Assembly: GCA_019633425.1 (NCBI GenBank)
Contig: WSUB01000126.1
Span: 59,901-123,900, forward strand
Direction: 5' to 3'
From: Tulasnella sp. 424
Lineage: Eukaryota; Basidiomycota; Agaricomycetes; Cantharellales; Tulasnellaceae
Length of the DNA: 64,000 bases
This document shows, piece by piece, positions 1-11,160 of this stretch. The notes below the pieces were generated by a model. That model saw nothing but the letters and a program-made list of their open reading frames with translations. It searched no databases and was not told where the DNA came from. Made by a program: the position numbers and the translations under genes. Every line of letters starts with the position of its first letter. Within the stretch, counting starts at the first letter, position 1.

Positions 1-2
1 CC

Positions 3-469
3 GAAGTACGGCTGAGACATGTGCCGACATACCTCTTGGTCAGGATCAAGAAGACACAAGCAGAGGAGGAACCACTAGTCGGGCTCGAACGGGGGGTATT
101 GCCATTGGAGGCTGGAGCCGATGGAGAGAATATATATGATCGATCTCGTGGCGCAGAAGATGACCAAGACGGTGCACTGGGCTGACCGGCGCAAGGTCAG
201 ACACTAGAGCGTGTTGTGGTAGGCATTCACGTTGGGAAGGTTCCGACAGGCAACATAACACCCTTCAACGCATATGTCACCTTGTCACGGAGCTCAGGCA
301 GATCAATAATACGACTCTTACGAGATTTCGATGACGCACTTTTCACGACCCTGCCCTAGCGGTGGAGGACGAGAGACTAGAAAAATTAGACAAAGAAACG
401 AAGAGTGCATGGGACCTCAGGCATATAATGAAGAGGGGTGGCGGAATAGAGAATGACCGATCGGAGTAG
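3..469 (+). pseudogene. PIF1-like (Helitron-type) helicase, decayed C-terminal fragment
   Basis: The frame opening at base 3 reads a C-terminal PIF1-family DNA helicase segment. It includes the motif GQTLERVVVGIHVG followed by FNAYVTLSRSSGR and LLRDFDD, which match helicase motifs V and VI of the PIF1-like proteins found in Helitrons and in multi-copy fungal PIF1 families. The copy is broken. A TGA at 183-185 lies just before the GQT motif, and the stretch that normally precedes it is partly missing. The frame meets TAG at 357-359, while the typical acidic tail (DPALAVEDERLEKLD) continues in another frame to about 469. The 5' part lies outside the window. It is probably a relic of a mobile or multi-copy helicase; whether it was a Helitron or a host PIF1 copy cannot be told from this piece. 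Confidence 0.75.
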
Positions 470-806
470 TAAGTAAAGTAGATAGTAAACTGAAGGCAAG
501 AAGTGCAAAAAAACCGTTCATACTTGCAGCACACAGAAAAAAAAGACCCAACAAGTCGAGAAATATAGAACATACATGTGTAGTAGGGAAATTGGTAAAT
601 AACATGTGGCGGAGAAGCTTCGGGATAAAAGGCAGGAGGAGAGGCACGCGAAATCCGCAGACTCAGGGGTGTCCGGGGGGATCGGGGTCCTGCGTGCCTG
701 CAGAGTGAACCGCGGTCATTTAGGGGGGACGAGAGACCTTGGGGCAAGGTGATACATCTCCCCTGACCCACGTCTCGTCCTTCACTAACTTGGACCTCTC
801 CGCTAG

Positions 807-1138
807 CTTGCCATCGATTCCAAATCTCCTACTTTGAAGCAATCCAATCACACGCCGACCTTCCAGTCGTCCAATCCATCCGCTCCATCCTCCTCTCCAC
901 ACGCAAAGCAGCCTACGCACAACACGACTACCTCGACTCTGCCGACATTTACGACGCCTTTATTCCCCGAAACGTCTTCGACCACCCCGAGCTGAGGGGC
1001 TTGCTGAACTCTGACATGATGGATGTCAAAGGGAGAGAAGAAATGGCGAAACTCGAAGCTGGGGTTATGGCTCAACAGCCGGCGCCCCCCAAATGGTGTT
1101 ACGAGACCTACATCGGTTATACCCCTGGCGGGAAATAA
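807..1138 (+). CDS. Terminal exon of an unrecognised protein (5' end unresolved)
   Basis: An open frame of about 110 codons ends at TAA 1136-1138. It is preceded by a good branch site and acceptor (TTCACTAAC then CGCTAG at 801-806), so it looks like a 3' exon. The protein has an ordered, helix-rich composition with segments such as HADLPVVQSIRSILLSTRK and NVFDHPELRGLLNSD, and it ends in YIGYTPGGK. I do not recognise the family. Upstream exons are not convincing: the preceding 300 bases are the helicase relic and low-quality frames. It may be the tail of a gene disrupted by the helicase-bearing insertion, or a gene whose first exons are very short. The exon call is moderate; no function is assigned. 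Confidence 0.4.
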
Positions 1139-3654
1139 AAAACCCTCTACGTGCTCTCTCGCGCACGCTGCGACGACGTTCATGGCTGGTTCCCTCGTTT
1201 TCGTCTTCATGCATGCATCACCACCCCTTCCGGCTTTCGGTTTCCCATGCTTTCTGGTTTTTTCTTCCTCCCTTTTTTTATTGGTTGGGCATTGTATTTC
1301 GAGGTTTTCGCACTCTCGGTATGTCTTCCCAACATCGATATCCACACAAGCAAAGCAAAGCAAAAAACCATCCCTCCTCCTCACGCTCTGTATCGTTATT
1401 TATTCTTTACTCAATTACCCTGGCCTTTCTTTCTTCGGTAGTAGAGTCGTATAACTTGATAGTTCACTTTTCGGGTTTGTTATATGGACGAACGCAAATA
1501 GTCATAACTTTAATTAATTCACGGATTTCGTTTTTATGACGAACTGGTTCTGCCCTTTTTTTCTCTCCGCGCGCGCCGCACTTTCCCGAGTGAGCGATCG
1601 AAGTTGAGCGTCAGTGCCTAATACGTCGTTGAATCGGCGATCGGGACCCCTTCGCGCAGTTAAATTACCGGTTGCAGGGATTGAAGACTCGGGGACCGGG
1701 GAAGGCTGCATCGTCGCACTGTGGATGCAGCGCAGCAAAAAAAAAACGTGTGCGAGCGCCTCAGGGTCCCCAGGCGCATGCTTTGCCACAATACAACCAC
1801 GCTTTCTAATGGTCAGAATAAACCTTCGTATACTCAGGCGTACACTGAGGTCGCGTACCGGAACATGTACCGCTAGTCACGCGGCTTTGCCAGTGAAGTG
1901 GACAAGTAGGCGGTTTCAGCCTTTGGGCGGCTCGGTTCTAGAATCCCCCCCCCTCCGGGCCGAACTCTTCTGGACCTCCCTCCGAAGTGAGAGAACTCCG
2001 ACTGCATGACATGTACACACAGTTCCAATTGCTTTCAGTATACCTATGGTTTTTGCTTTTGAGCTAAGTGCGGTTCAGAGAGTCCAGTGGCCGCGGTCCG
2101 GAGTTCTCCGCCACCCGCTTTGGTTGAGCCTAGAACTACCGACTCTTGTGACTCGATCGGCGAAACCCACATTCCCTAATTGCACAACTTGCCATACTTC
2201 AGTTTTTGAGGCATTAAAGCTCAAGTCGCCCGACGAATCCTTCACGATCCGATGGTGAACCTTTCGCCAGGGCATGCATATGCGGAGGGCCCTTGCTGAA
2301 CAATGGGGCCTTTTCTTCTGGAAGAGTCGGGTATTTTTCGATGGAACCTCCGCAGGAAGAAAAAAAGGGGAATCTCCCTCATACCTCTTTACTCGGGGGT
2401 GGCTTCGATAGCTGAATTCCCTCTATTGTGCTCACATGAATTACTCCATGCAGCTTGGGGCCCCTCCCGAGTTAGCGCGTTGGTTTCAGAACTATCTCTT
2501 TTGAGGTTAAACACTACAATATTCCGGACCCGGACTAGTCAATGGGACATTTGGCCGAGCCTTGTGAGCACTTTCCGCCATTGGGATCGCTCTTAAGACG
2601 GTGGATTGATCAGCTTCTGAGGTAAACACAGTGAATACCACTAAGGGTTTTTATTTTGTCGATCACCATGAGATTTACGTATGACTAGGGCGTCGGTCAG
2701 CTTGGCAGGTCGTCGGACAAGGTCCTGGCTCAGCGAGCGTGCGTCCGATCGTTGCTTCCAATTTAGAAATGGGATATCGGCAACATCCAATCAGACAGCC
2801 TCACTTGCACCACGCCACGTGCCTGCCTGCGTGCAGGGCTAGAAATACGAGATCTGACTGGCACTTCCTTCGCGGGCGACTCCCCTCAGGTTCCGGATTT
2901 CTCCTGTCGACCTATCCCATAACCCACTTTTAGGCATTTTATTCCATCGGGCACAGTTCTCTACATGTCGGCACCAACCAGCTGTCAACATTCGGAGCAT
3001 TTCAGTCTCTCGTCCCTTTTTTTACTAACTTGAAGACAATATTATCCACCAGCCTCGTCGTGTAGCAGCTAGATATATTATCAAAGTAGTTAGAACCGCC
3101 ATGTCCGCCGAACTAACCGCCACCTCTGAGCAGTAATTCTCGTATTTATCGCGCTCGTCTTAGCTGCGAGGCCATCGCATCCGTTTCGTCAGGTAGTGCT
3201 GTGGGCAGCAGTAGTCCCAGCGCTACTCAACAACCAGCAAGGATATGTGCACCACGTATCATTAGGAGCAGGTGCTGAAGAAACAAATGGATCCAGACAT
3301 CCTGAGCTGTAGGAGGGATGGATAGGGACTGAGCCAATTAGGAAGTGAGCGCTTAAAATCGCCATCATCCAATCAAACAAGCAATGCGGCAGAGCCTCTC
3401 TTGCACGCCTCGCGTGCGTGCCCTGCAGGAGAGCACGCGGTAATAAGAAATCTGACTGGAACTGCTCTTGAGGTGCGTTCCCTTCACCACCCAAAAGCTT
3501 CCGGCAAGACACTGTCGCCCATCTCTTCACCGACGTCTTTGGAGGTACTCCCAAGATCGGCTTCAGCCCCAGGGTAATCAGTCCCTCACTTACCATTCAG
3601 TCACCACTTTCCCGCTGGGTTACGATCTGTCATTCAGGGCTCCAATAGTCAGAT
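1139..3654. other. Gene-poor interval upstream of the first kinase, with a duplicated promoter remnant
   Basis: No convincing gene was found here; the open frames are short and of mixed composition. Bases about 2775-2915 resemble about 3363-3490 (shared CATCCAATCA, ACGAGATCTGACTGG-like and downstream blocks). The latter lies just ahead of the first kinase gene and is in turn similar to about 9520-9660 ahead of the third kinase domain. The interval from about 3090 therefore belongs to the kinase duplication, and 2775-2915 looks like a further promoter remnant. Confidence 0.5.
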
Positions 3655-5380
3655 ATGTCGGAGCATCGGCCCTTCGACAGCATTGCCGAAGAAGAGACAG
3701 ACTCTCGCATTCCCAGACTCTCCAGCCGGAGCGCACCTCCTCGTACCCATTCAGAGCAGAGCACACCTCATATCCATCCAAGGTGCAGCCGGAGCGCACC
3801 TCCTTGTTCCCTTCCAGCGAAAAGCGCACCGACTCGCACCCATCCAGGGCCGAGCGGTGGAATGATAATAGCGAAACCTCCCTTAAGTTCCATCCATATC
3901 CAGGCCCGGACAGCCTTCCAAACGCACCAGAAACGAGCTTCAAGACGTGCAATCACAATCTACTCGGAGGATATTCCTCCAATGAAAGAGGAAGAAGTGG
4001 CTCAAATGCGATGGGTCGGATTTGTTACCCTTGTAGACCAGCCGGGCGGCCAATACAGACAGAGATCATCAGCTCCGGCCGCTTATGGAGGATTCAGCGA
4101 CATTTGGCAATGTGATTGCATCTTTTTTGATAGTTCCGGCATGGTGGTTTGTCGCACAGCATCATTTGGAGATGCTGTATTAATCTTATTCTTGGTTAAC
4201 CAGGTTGCCGTCAAAAAGCTTCGCGCCGTCAAACTTCCTCCAGGATTGGACAAAGCTCAGACGACTAAGAAGCTCCTCAGAGTACGTTATTCCTCTGACC
4301 ACCGGATATTTTATTCGGGCTGACCAAAGCTGTTGGGTCAGCGCCTCAAAAAAGAGCTCCTAATTTGGATGCAGCTTAAACACTCAAATGTCGCACCCTT
4401 ATTAGGGTTTACTTTCAACGAGGAAATCGCCATTATTTCACCATGGTTCAATCATGGAAACGTATCAGACTACTTGGCAACCCACCCTGGGGCAGATCGG
4501 ATGAGACTGGTGAGACATTTCGGGCTCAGCTTTGTAAAATTTTAACATTCTGTGGCACTTAGGTTCAGGGTGTTGCTGCCGGCCTGGAGCATCTGCATTC
4601 CTCATCTCCAGTGGTCGTGCATGGAGATATGAAACCAGTCAGTAATTCACCTCTGCCTCCTAGAGCAATTTTCCCACGTTTACATATAGGATAATGTCTT
4701 GATCGATCAATTGGGATGCCCTAGAATAATTGACTTTGGGCTGAGTAAGATAGTTGAGGAGGATCCCAGTCTATCATCTATTCAGTCCGCCTCGCTCCGT
4801 GAAGCCGGAAACGCCCGCTGGATAGCTCCGGAGCTGCTTTTGGAAGAAGGTGCATCTCGATCTCGCCAAACGGATATGTATAGCTTTGGATGTGTTGCGC
4901 TTTTTGTAAGCTTGAAATGCCCTTGCAACTCTCTGCGACTTGATTTGACCCTAATTCCTCTCGTTAGATGTTTACAGGTGACGTCCCGTTCAAGGGCACT
5001 CTTGACGGGCAACTTGTGATCGCCCGATACAAGGGCGCATCTCCAATCCATGATGGTGCCACCTATCCGAATTTGAATACAGGGAGTGCGTTGATGGAGG
5101 TTTTACGCGCCTGCTGGAATACGAACCCTCGAGCAAGGCCGAGGATTGGGGAGGTTGTCAAGCTTCTCAATACTACCCACCCTGGATCGACCCCGTCAGA
5201 AGTAAGCAAAAGAGCCATAGAAAATCCCATGCAGTTAGCCCCAGCTGAGCTTCCCGTTCTTCTGATCTCATTCCAGCCCGCAGCGGCGCAGCAGGAGCAA
5301 TCCACCACGGGAAAGAGGCGGTGGGTGTCTTTTCGGAGATTCTTGCGAAGGATATTTGCATTCGGGAGGTCAAAAACGTG
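3090..5380 (+). repeat. Segmental duplication, copy 1 (partner about 9270-11160)
   Basis: Non-coding DNA from about 3090 onward (CCGCC.AACTA, GTATTTATCGCGCT, TGTGGGCAGCAGTAG) and the whole first kinase gene match 9270 onward in order and spacing. The match runs to the linker intron near the end of the kinase domain. Copy 2 lacks the stretch coding for the N-terminal region of the first gene (about 3655-3920). Past the linker intron the copies diverge: copy 1 ends in a basic tail, copy 2 runs into a second kinase domain. Confidence 0.75.
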
Positions 5381-5381
5381 A
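3655..5381 (+). CDS. TKL-type protein kinase with Pro/Ser-rich N-terminus and basic C-tail
   Basis: A predicted serine/threonine or dual-specificity kinase of the tyrosine-kinase-like group. The N-terminal region (about residues 1-100) is Pro/Ser/His-rich with a short internal repeat (SAPP and RTHP blocks). The kinase domain follows: AYGGFSDIW loop, VAVKKL (ATP lysine), ELLIWMQLKHSN helix C, HGDMKPDN catalytic loop with HGD in place of HRD, IIDFGLSK metal site, and GNARWIAPE activation segment. Exons join across six short introns, including one between HGDMKP and DNV and one just before VAVKK. The last intron (5202-5276, 75 nt) is a multiple of three and stop-free, so retention would stay in frame. 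The protein ends in a basic amphipathic tail (WVSFRRFLRRIFAFGR) that could bind membrane or nucleic acid; that is inference. All key catalytic residues are present. Confidence 0.85.
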
Positions 5382-5914
5382 GTTGATCCGTCTGTGGGTC
5401 CTTATCTTTGTTCTATTGTATTTGCCATGTACGCGACTGTATGGGTTAGGAGCGCTCTGAAGGACTCGATTGCTATCGTTCGGAACTTTCGATATGTCCC
5501 AGCCTCTAGGCCTCATGAGGTCAAAGTAATAAGGCTCGCCAGTCTTTCTCTGTACCACAGCTGCCGCCTTTATCATTGTATATGACCTGGGAAGCAATCG
5601 AGGGGACATTGGAAGGTTAATGACACGGACTTAGCGGGGCTTGGCGATCGGTGCCTGAATGCGACGAAGCCCCCCACTTGCACCTTCACGCCCGATTGCA
5701 ACTCGTCTCGGATTGGCTACGACGACTCGTCTAAAGCGTCGAGTGTAACTCGTGACCCCTCCCCTACACCACTTCCCCCCGGTCTTGTCACCCTACTCCC
5801 TCCAGTACGGATTTCAGTTTGGACTGGTCATTACGCCCCTCACTCCCCAAAGTCAAGCATTGAGGACACCTCAACCTATTATAACCCAACAGGCTCTCGC
5901 TAGTTCGACCTACG
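5382..5914. other. Intergenic, CT-rich promoter of second kinase
   Basis: No gene seen. The plus strand becomes C/T-rich from about 5750 to 5830 (CCCCTCCCCTACACCACTTCCCCCCGG), as is common upstream of basidiomycete start codons. The next gene starts at 5915. Confidence 0.4.
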
Positions 5915-8093
5915 ATGCTCAAACGTACGGCTGGTATCCTGTCGGGGCTTTTCAAAGGGCAGAAGCAGCCCCGTGGCGAGGGCGGTGGACCCACAGCGGA
6001 ACGACTCGATGATCCAAGTCGTCCTACCGACCCCTACCCGGATGTGACGCTCGTATTCGGTTTTGAGAAATCTGCCACCAAAATCAGCGTCAATAGTCAA
6101 GCTAGCACAAACGACACGAAGCCGCTGCCAGACATCCCGCTACGGGCAGTGCCTGCTGAGCCCGGTCCCTTACCTTCCCGAGACGCCAGATCCTTAGGAT
6201 GGGGTAGCTCTCCAAAGAACATGGTCGTTCCGAAGACGCATTTGGACGCACAACACGCCAACGATTCTACAACGTTCACTCTTTCTTCTGAGGCACACGT
6301 ACGATACCTCTCTCCTTATTGAGTTTGCCATCTCAGAAAGCTGACGGTAGTACCAATAGGGCCACCGCCGCTCTGTCTCAAGTCCATTTCCGCAATCCGG
6401 GTCGCAGAAGGACCCCGCGCGATTACGTCCGCAATCGGAGGATAGGAAGCATATCAAGCAGCCACTCCCTACCGACTCAATAGAAAGAGCTGTACTTCGA
6501 CCTGCATTCTCACCAACTTCGGCTTTTGGCACATTTGGCAGCTTGCTCGCCGCCGACCAGGCTGACGGAGCACATCCCTCGTACCCTCATGATAACGTAG
6601 ATTCGGGAACATCTCTGGTGAGGTCAAGTCTGCCAATTGATTTGCTCTTTGCTAAAATATCTCCCAGACTCCGTTATCAAATCCAACGCATCGTGCCACC
6701 CCAGAATCGACCGCTTCCCGCAAATCGTCAAACCTCGTCCGCCAACTACCCTCAGCTTCCAGAGGTGATCTCTCAGACCTCCAAAGTATCCACGCTGGAT
6801 GGTTGCCATATTCAGAAGGCATCCCCCCTGCTCCAGACGAAGAAGTCGGCGAGATGCGATGGGTCAAATTCATTACCCTCGTAGACGGTCAGCAAGGCCA
6901 TTACAGGTCTCGGCGAACGACAGCCATCGCCTGCGGTGGATTTAGCGATGTTTGGAAGTGCGACGCTCGGTTCTCCGATGGGTCTCATGTGGTGGTAAGC
7001 TTTGTCGTGTGTTCTCTCGGTCGAGTAGATCAGCTCAGTCAAGCGGGTATACATAGGTCGCTGTTAAGAAACTTCGTGCCGTAAACATGCCAGATGATCT
7101 GGGCGCTTTGGAGGTCGCCGAGAGACTCCTCAAGGTACGTGCTAAAGCCTCTGGAACCCTGGTTCAGAGGCGACGCTAATGCTTTGCACGCCACTTTCCG
7201 CCAGCGTCTCAATAAGGAAATTCGAATTTGGATGGCCCTTCGGCATCCGAACATCGCACCCCTCATCGGATTTACTTTCAGCGGCGAAGTTTGCGTTATC
7301 TCTCCCTGGTTCAGCAACGGCAACGTGGGGGAATACTTGCAGAGAAACCCTGATACGGACAGGTTGCGATTGGTACGACTGTTCTACCCGTGCCTAGATC
7401 ATCGACCTAACGCCGACGCGAATAGATCCGGCAAGTCGCCTCGGGTGTTGCGTATCTCCACAACCGAAAACCCGTTGTCGTCCATGGCGATCTGAAACAT
7501 GTATGTATGCGTTCGTTGCTGCATCTGAGACGTGCGCTTCTGATGCATTATTATTATCCCTCTAGGACAACGTGCTAATCGACCGAGACGGCAATCCCAG
7601 AATCATCGACTTTGGCCTCAGCAAAGCTGTCGAGGAGGAGCCAGGCTTAGCATCGCTCAGCTCAACTTCGCTGCGAGAAGCTGGGCGTGGTCGATGGATG
7701 GCTCCTGAGCTGCTTATGGAGGAAGGAGTGTCTCGGTCCTGCAGCACCGACGTATTCAGCTTCGCATGTGTGGCGTTCTTCGTGAGTTTTCTCCTTACAT
7801 CCTGCCGTTGTTATAAGACTATTGACTCCGGGGCTTTCTCGTAGATCTTGACAGGAGACATTCCTTTCAAGGGCATGTCAGACGTTCAGGTTTACTTCGC
7901 CTGGTTTAAAGGCTCACACCCCATCCGACGCAACGCTGCACATCCGGAGTTGGACGCCCAGCCAGAACTGAAGAGTGTACTCTTCTCGTGCTGGGAGAAG
8001 GATCCCGAAACTCGGCCAGGAATGGCAGCTGTTGCTCATGCCCTGCAAACACTGGGACATTCTTCGCAGTCGCCGATACGACCGTCTTTATGA
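5915..8093 (+). CDS. TKL-type protein kinase with long disordered N-terminus
   Basis: A predicted active kinase. The start at 5915 gives a basic amphipathic N-terminus (KRTAGILSGLFKGQK), then about 270 Ser/Pro-rich residues spread over three exons. These are joined by introns with donor GTACGA after 6298 and donor GTGAGG near 6617, with acceptor CCCAG near 6667. The kinase domain has CGGFSDVW, VAVKKLR, NKEIRIWMALRHPN, VVVHGDLKHDN, IIDFGLSK and GRWMAPELL. It ends soon after the helix-I region at 8093. Introns lie at the same places as in the neighbours, including the one splitting HGDLKH from DN. It is more diverged from the first and third kinase domains than they are from each other. The proline-rich extension may be a docking or regulatory region; the substrate is unknown. 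Confidence 0.85.
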
Positions 8094-9874
8094 ACGTGCG
8101 GTCTAGCCGCTACATTTCCTATGGTTTACACCATTGCTCAGGTCAACGAACAATCTTCACGAACGGAGACAACGGACACGGGCTTCCTCTCAAGTTATAT
8201 ATTCAACAACCGCCAGTTCTTCCCATCCCATATCTCAACCAAACTACGCCTATTTATGGAACTGACGGGTCACAAGGGGCCGCTTTCATGGACAATCGGA
8301 CTACTATAATAATGACTAAATTATGCATGGCACGAACACTCCGGATGTCGGACGCAGTGGGACGATAACCCTGAGAGGTGAGAACCTGCTTCCTCTCACT
8401 CGATGTAATTATTCTTCAGTTTTTTTTATTTTCGACTCGGAACTTTGCTACCCTGTTATCCGTGATTTTCTTATGTATCTCGGGAAGGCCCCATAACCGA
8501 GTTCGAGCCAGGACTTTCAGGACGTTGGGGACACTGTCTCTCTCTCTCCCCTTTTCCCCTTGTGTCTTCGTATTTATAACTTCAATTCTATTTAATTATT
8601 TATTTGTATTGATTTTACTCGAAGCGAGGGTGGTTAATCGCTACCTCCCCAATATGGCAAGTATCTCCTCATATGCCGTTGGAGATTTCTGCCTCACGTT
8701 CGGGGGGAAGGGATTCTGACTAATCTCCGACTTGACCATCCGATTACCTTGATCCTGTGTGGTTGACGCTTGCACCATCATGGGTCCACCAGCCGTGGAT
8801 TTGAATCCGCTCAAACTGGAACCTCACATCATTTTACTCACTTGTATGCCTCGCTAAATCTAGCCACCGCTGTTTCCGCTCCTCTCTCTCCCGATCAACC
8901 CACAGCGGACCCCCGTGTTCTTAGCGTCCGTAGGCCTCTCACCCCCACCAATCCTGCGAAGAACAACATGTTCTACAAGCTAATGGGACAAAAAGGAACA
9001 AAAGATATTTATGGGTTTAATCCCGGCTACGGGGTCGTACATAGTGGTGCTCAGCGAGCGCTTGTGCGCTCATCCGCTACCTTGAACTTGAAAAAGAAAA
9101 ATCAGCAGCCTTTGACAATCCAATGGATCGGGTGTAATCGCGGATTCCTTTCGAATTTCTTGAGCCTCCTAGAAGATACCCACGTCAAGTCGGGTTGGAG
9201 CAACCAAGAAGACGGCCTTCTTATCTTACTATGTATCCTGGAAATTATCATTAAAGTGTTCAGAGCTGGCCTGTCCGCCTAACTATGCACCATCCGCTGG
9301 GCAGTAATCTTCGTATTTATCACGCTGCTCTCAACTGGCCATCACCACGTTTGTTACGTTAGGTATTGTTGTGGGCAGTATTAGCCCCGGCGCGACTCGA
9401 ACACCCAGCAGAACTATGTATACTACGTATTATCGCTGAAGAGACGACTGACCTAGACGTCTCTGCTTGGAAGGATAGGGGCAGAACGATTTAGGAGATG
9501 GGCGCTTAAATCCCAAAAAAAACAGCGAATGCGGCATGGCCTCACTTGTACAGACCGCGTGTGCTTGCAATTGGAGTTCTGACTGGGACGTCCTCCTGCC
9601 GCCCGTTCCCTTCACCACCCAGCAAATTCCAGGCAAGACCGAGTTCCTCACAGCGTCCCTCATCTCGTCACGAACGTCTTTGGAGTCGCTCCCAAGTTCG
9701 GCTTCAGCCGCCGGGTAATCAGAGCTCCAGTTCCTATCCGGTTACCACTTCCTCGCTGGATTCCGATCCGTCGTTGAGGGGTGGAGACCTTCCCAGCGCC
9801 ACCGGAAACAAGCTTCAACAGGTTCCACCTGGACATCTCGGGCCATAACAATTTACTCGGAGTACAATCCAACT
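8094..9874. other. Intergenic region containing the duplicated upstream block of the third kinase
   Basis: From about 9270 this interval matches the sequence ahead of the first kinase. Earlier bases include pyrimidine-rich DNA (8400-8600) and one 170-codon open frame (8770-9282) without family resemblance, which I do not accept as a gene. A 60-codon ORF at 9536-9718 corresponds to sequence upstream of the first kinase and stops before the kinase frame. Confidence 0.45.
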
Positions 9875-11160
9875 ATGGAGGACAAGCCATGGGTCAGATT
9901 TGTTACACTTGGAGACCAGAAGGGCGGCCAATACAGGAGGAGATCACGGCGTCCGACCGCTCATGGGGGATTCAGCGACATTTGGCAATGTGATGCTATC
10001 TTTTCTGATGGTTCGAAGTTGATGGTTAGTCCCATGGCATTATGCTGAACTACAGTATTTATCTCATGCTTGATTAACCAGGTGGCCGTCAAAACGCTTC
10101 GTGCCGTCGCCCTTCCTTCGGGGGACGAAGCTCAAATAACTAAGACGCTCCTCTGGGTACCTTATTCCTCTGACCGCCAGATTTCGTCACGCTAATTAAA
10201 GCTAACGGTCCAGCGCCTCGAAAAAGAGCTCCGAATTTGGATGCAGCTTCAACACACAAATATCGCACCCTTGTTAGGTTTCACCTTTGGTGACGAACTT
10301 GTCATGATTTCACCATGGTTCAGCCATGGAGACGTATCAAAATACTTGGATGCCCACCCCGAAGCAGATCGGATGAAATTAGTCAGCGGTTTCACGCTTA
10401 GGATTAGTGACGTTTTAACGTTCTGTGGTACCTAGGTTCAAGGTGTTGCTGCCGGGCTAGAGTACCTGCATTCATCATCTCCAGTGGTCGTGCATGGAGA
10501 TATGAAACCGGTCAGTAATTCACCTGTGCCTCCTGGATCCTCGTTCTTATGTTTGAATGTAGGATAATGTTATGATCGATCAATGGGGGTGCCCTAGAAT
10601 CATCGACTTCGGTCTGAGTGAGATAGACGAAGTAGATCTTAGCCTGACATTGCTTCAGTCCGACTCGCGGATCCAGGATGCCGGAAGCCCTCGCTGGATG
10701 GCCCCAGAGCTGCTCTTGGAAGAAGGGACATCTCGCTCTCGTCAAACGGACATGTTTGGCTTTGGTTGTATTGCGTTCTTTGTAAGCTTGAAATGCTCGC
10801 GCGACTCTCTCAGATCAGTTTTGACCCCATTACCTGATTAGATATTTACGGGTGACGTCCCGTTCAAGGGCATAGATGGTCGGAAACTTTGGCTCGCTCG
10901 GTTCCAGGGTGCATCCCCGATCCAGGATGGTGCTACCTATCCAAATTTAAATACAGGGAACACGTTGATGGAGGTTCTACGTGCCTGCTGGAACCCCGAT
11001 CCCCAAGCGCGGCCAAAGATCGGGGAGGTTGCCAAGCTTCTCAATACTGCCCATCCTGGATCGACCCCGTCAGCAGTAAGTAAAAGGCCACAGAAACCCC
11101 CTGCAGCTAACTTCATTTGGTCCCATTCCAGCCTGCAGCGCCGCAGATAGACGACGAACA
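9270..11160 (+). repeat. Segmental duplication, copy 2 (partner about 3090-5380)
   Basis: Upstream DNA and kinase exons match copy 1. Relative to copy 1 about 260 bases are missing between the CCACTTCCTCGCTGG block (near 9745) and the ACCGGAAACAAGCTTC block (near 9800). This removes the start codon and Pro/Ser-rich region used by copy 1. Exon and intron order is otherwise kept. Confidence 0.75.

Noticed and set aside
1514..1789. 91-codon minus-strand frame upstream of the kinase cluster
   Set aside because: No recognisable motif, no splice context, and it overlaps an equally long plus-strand frame; neither is supported.
8770..9282. 170-codon open frame between the second kinase and the dual kinase
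   Set aside because: No motif, domain or splice context; it overlaps sequence that belongs to the duplicated upstream region; composition does not look like a folded protein.
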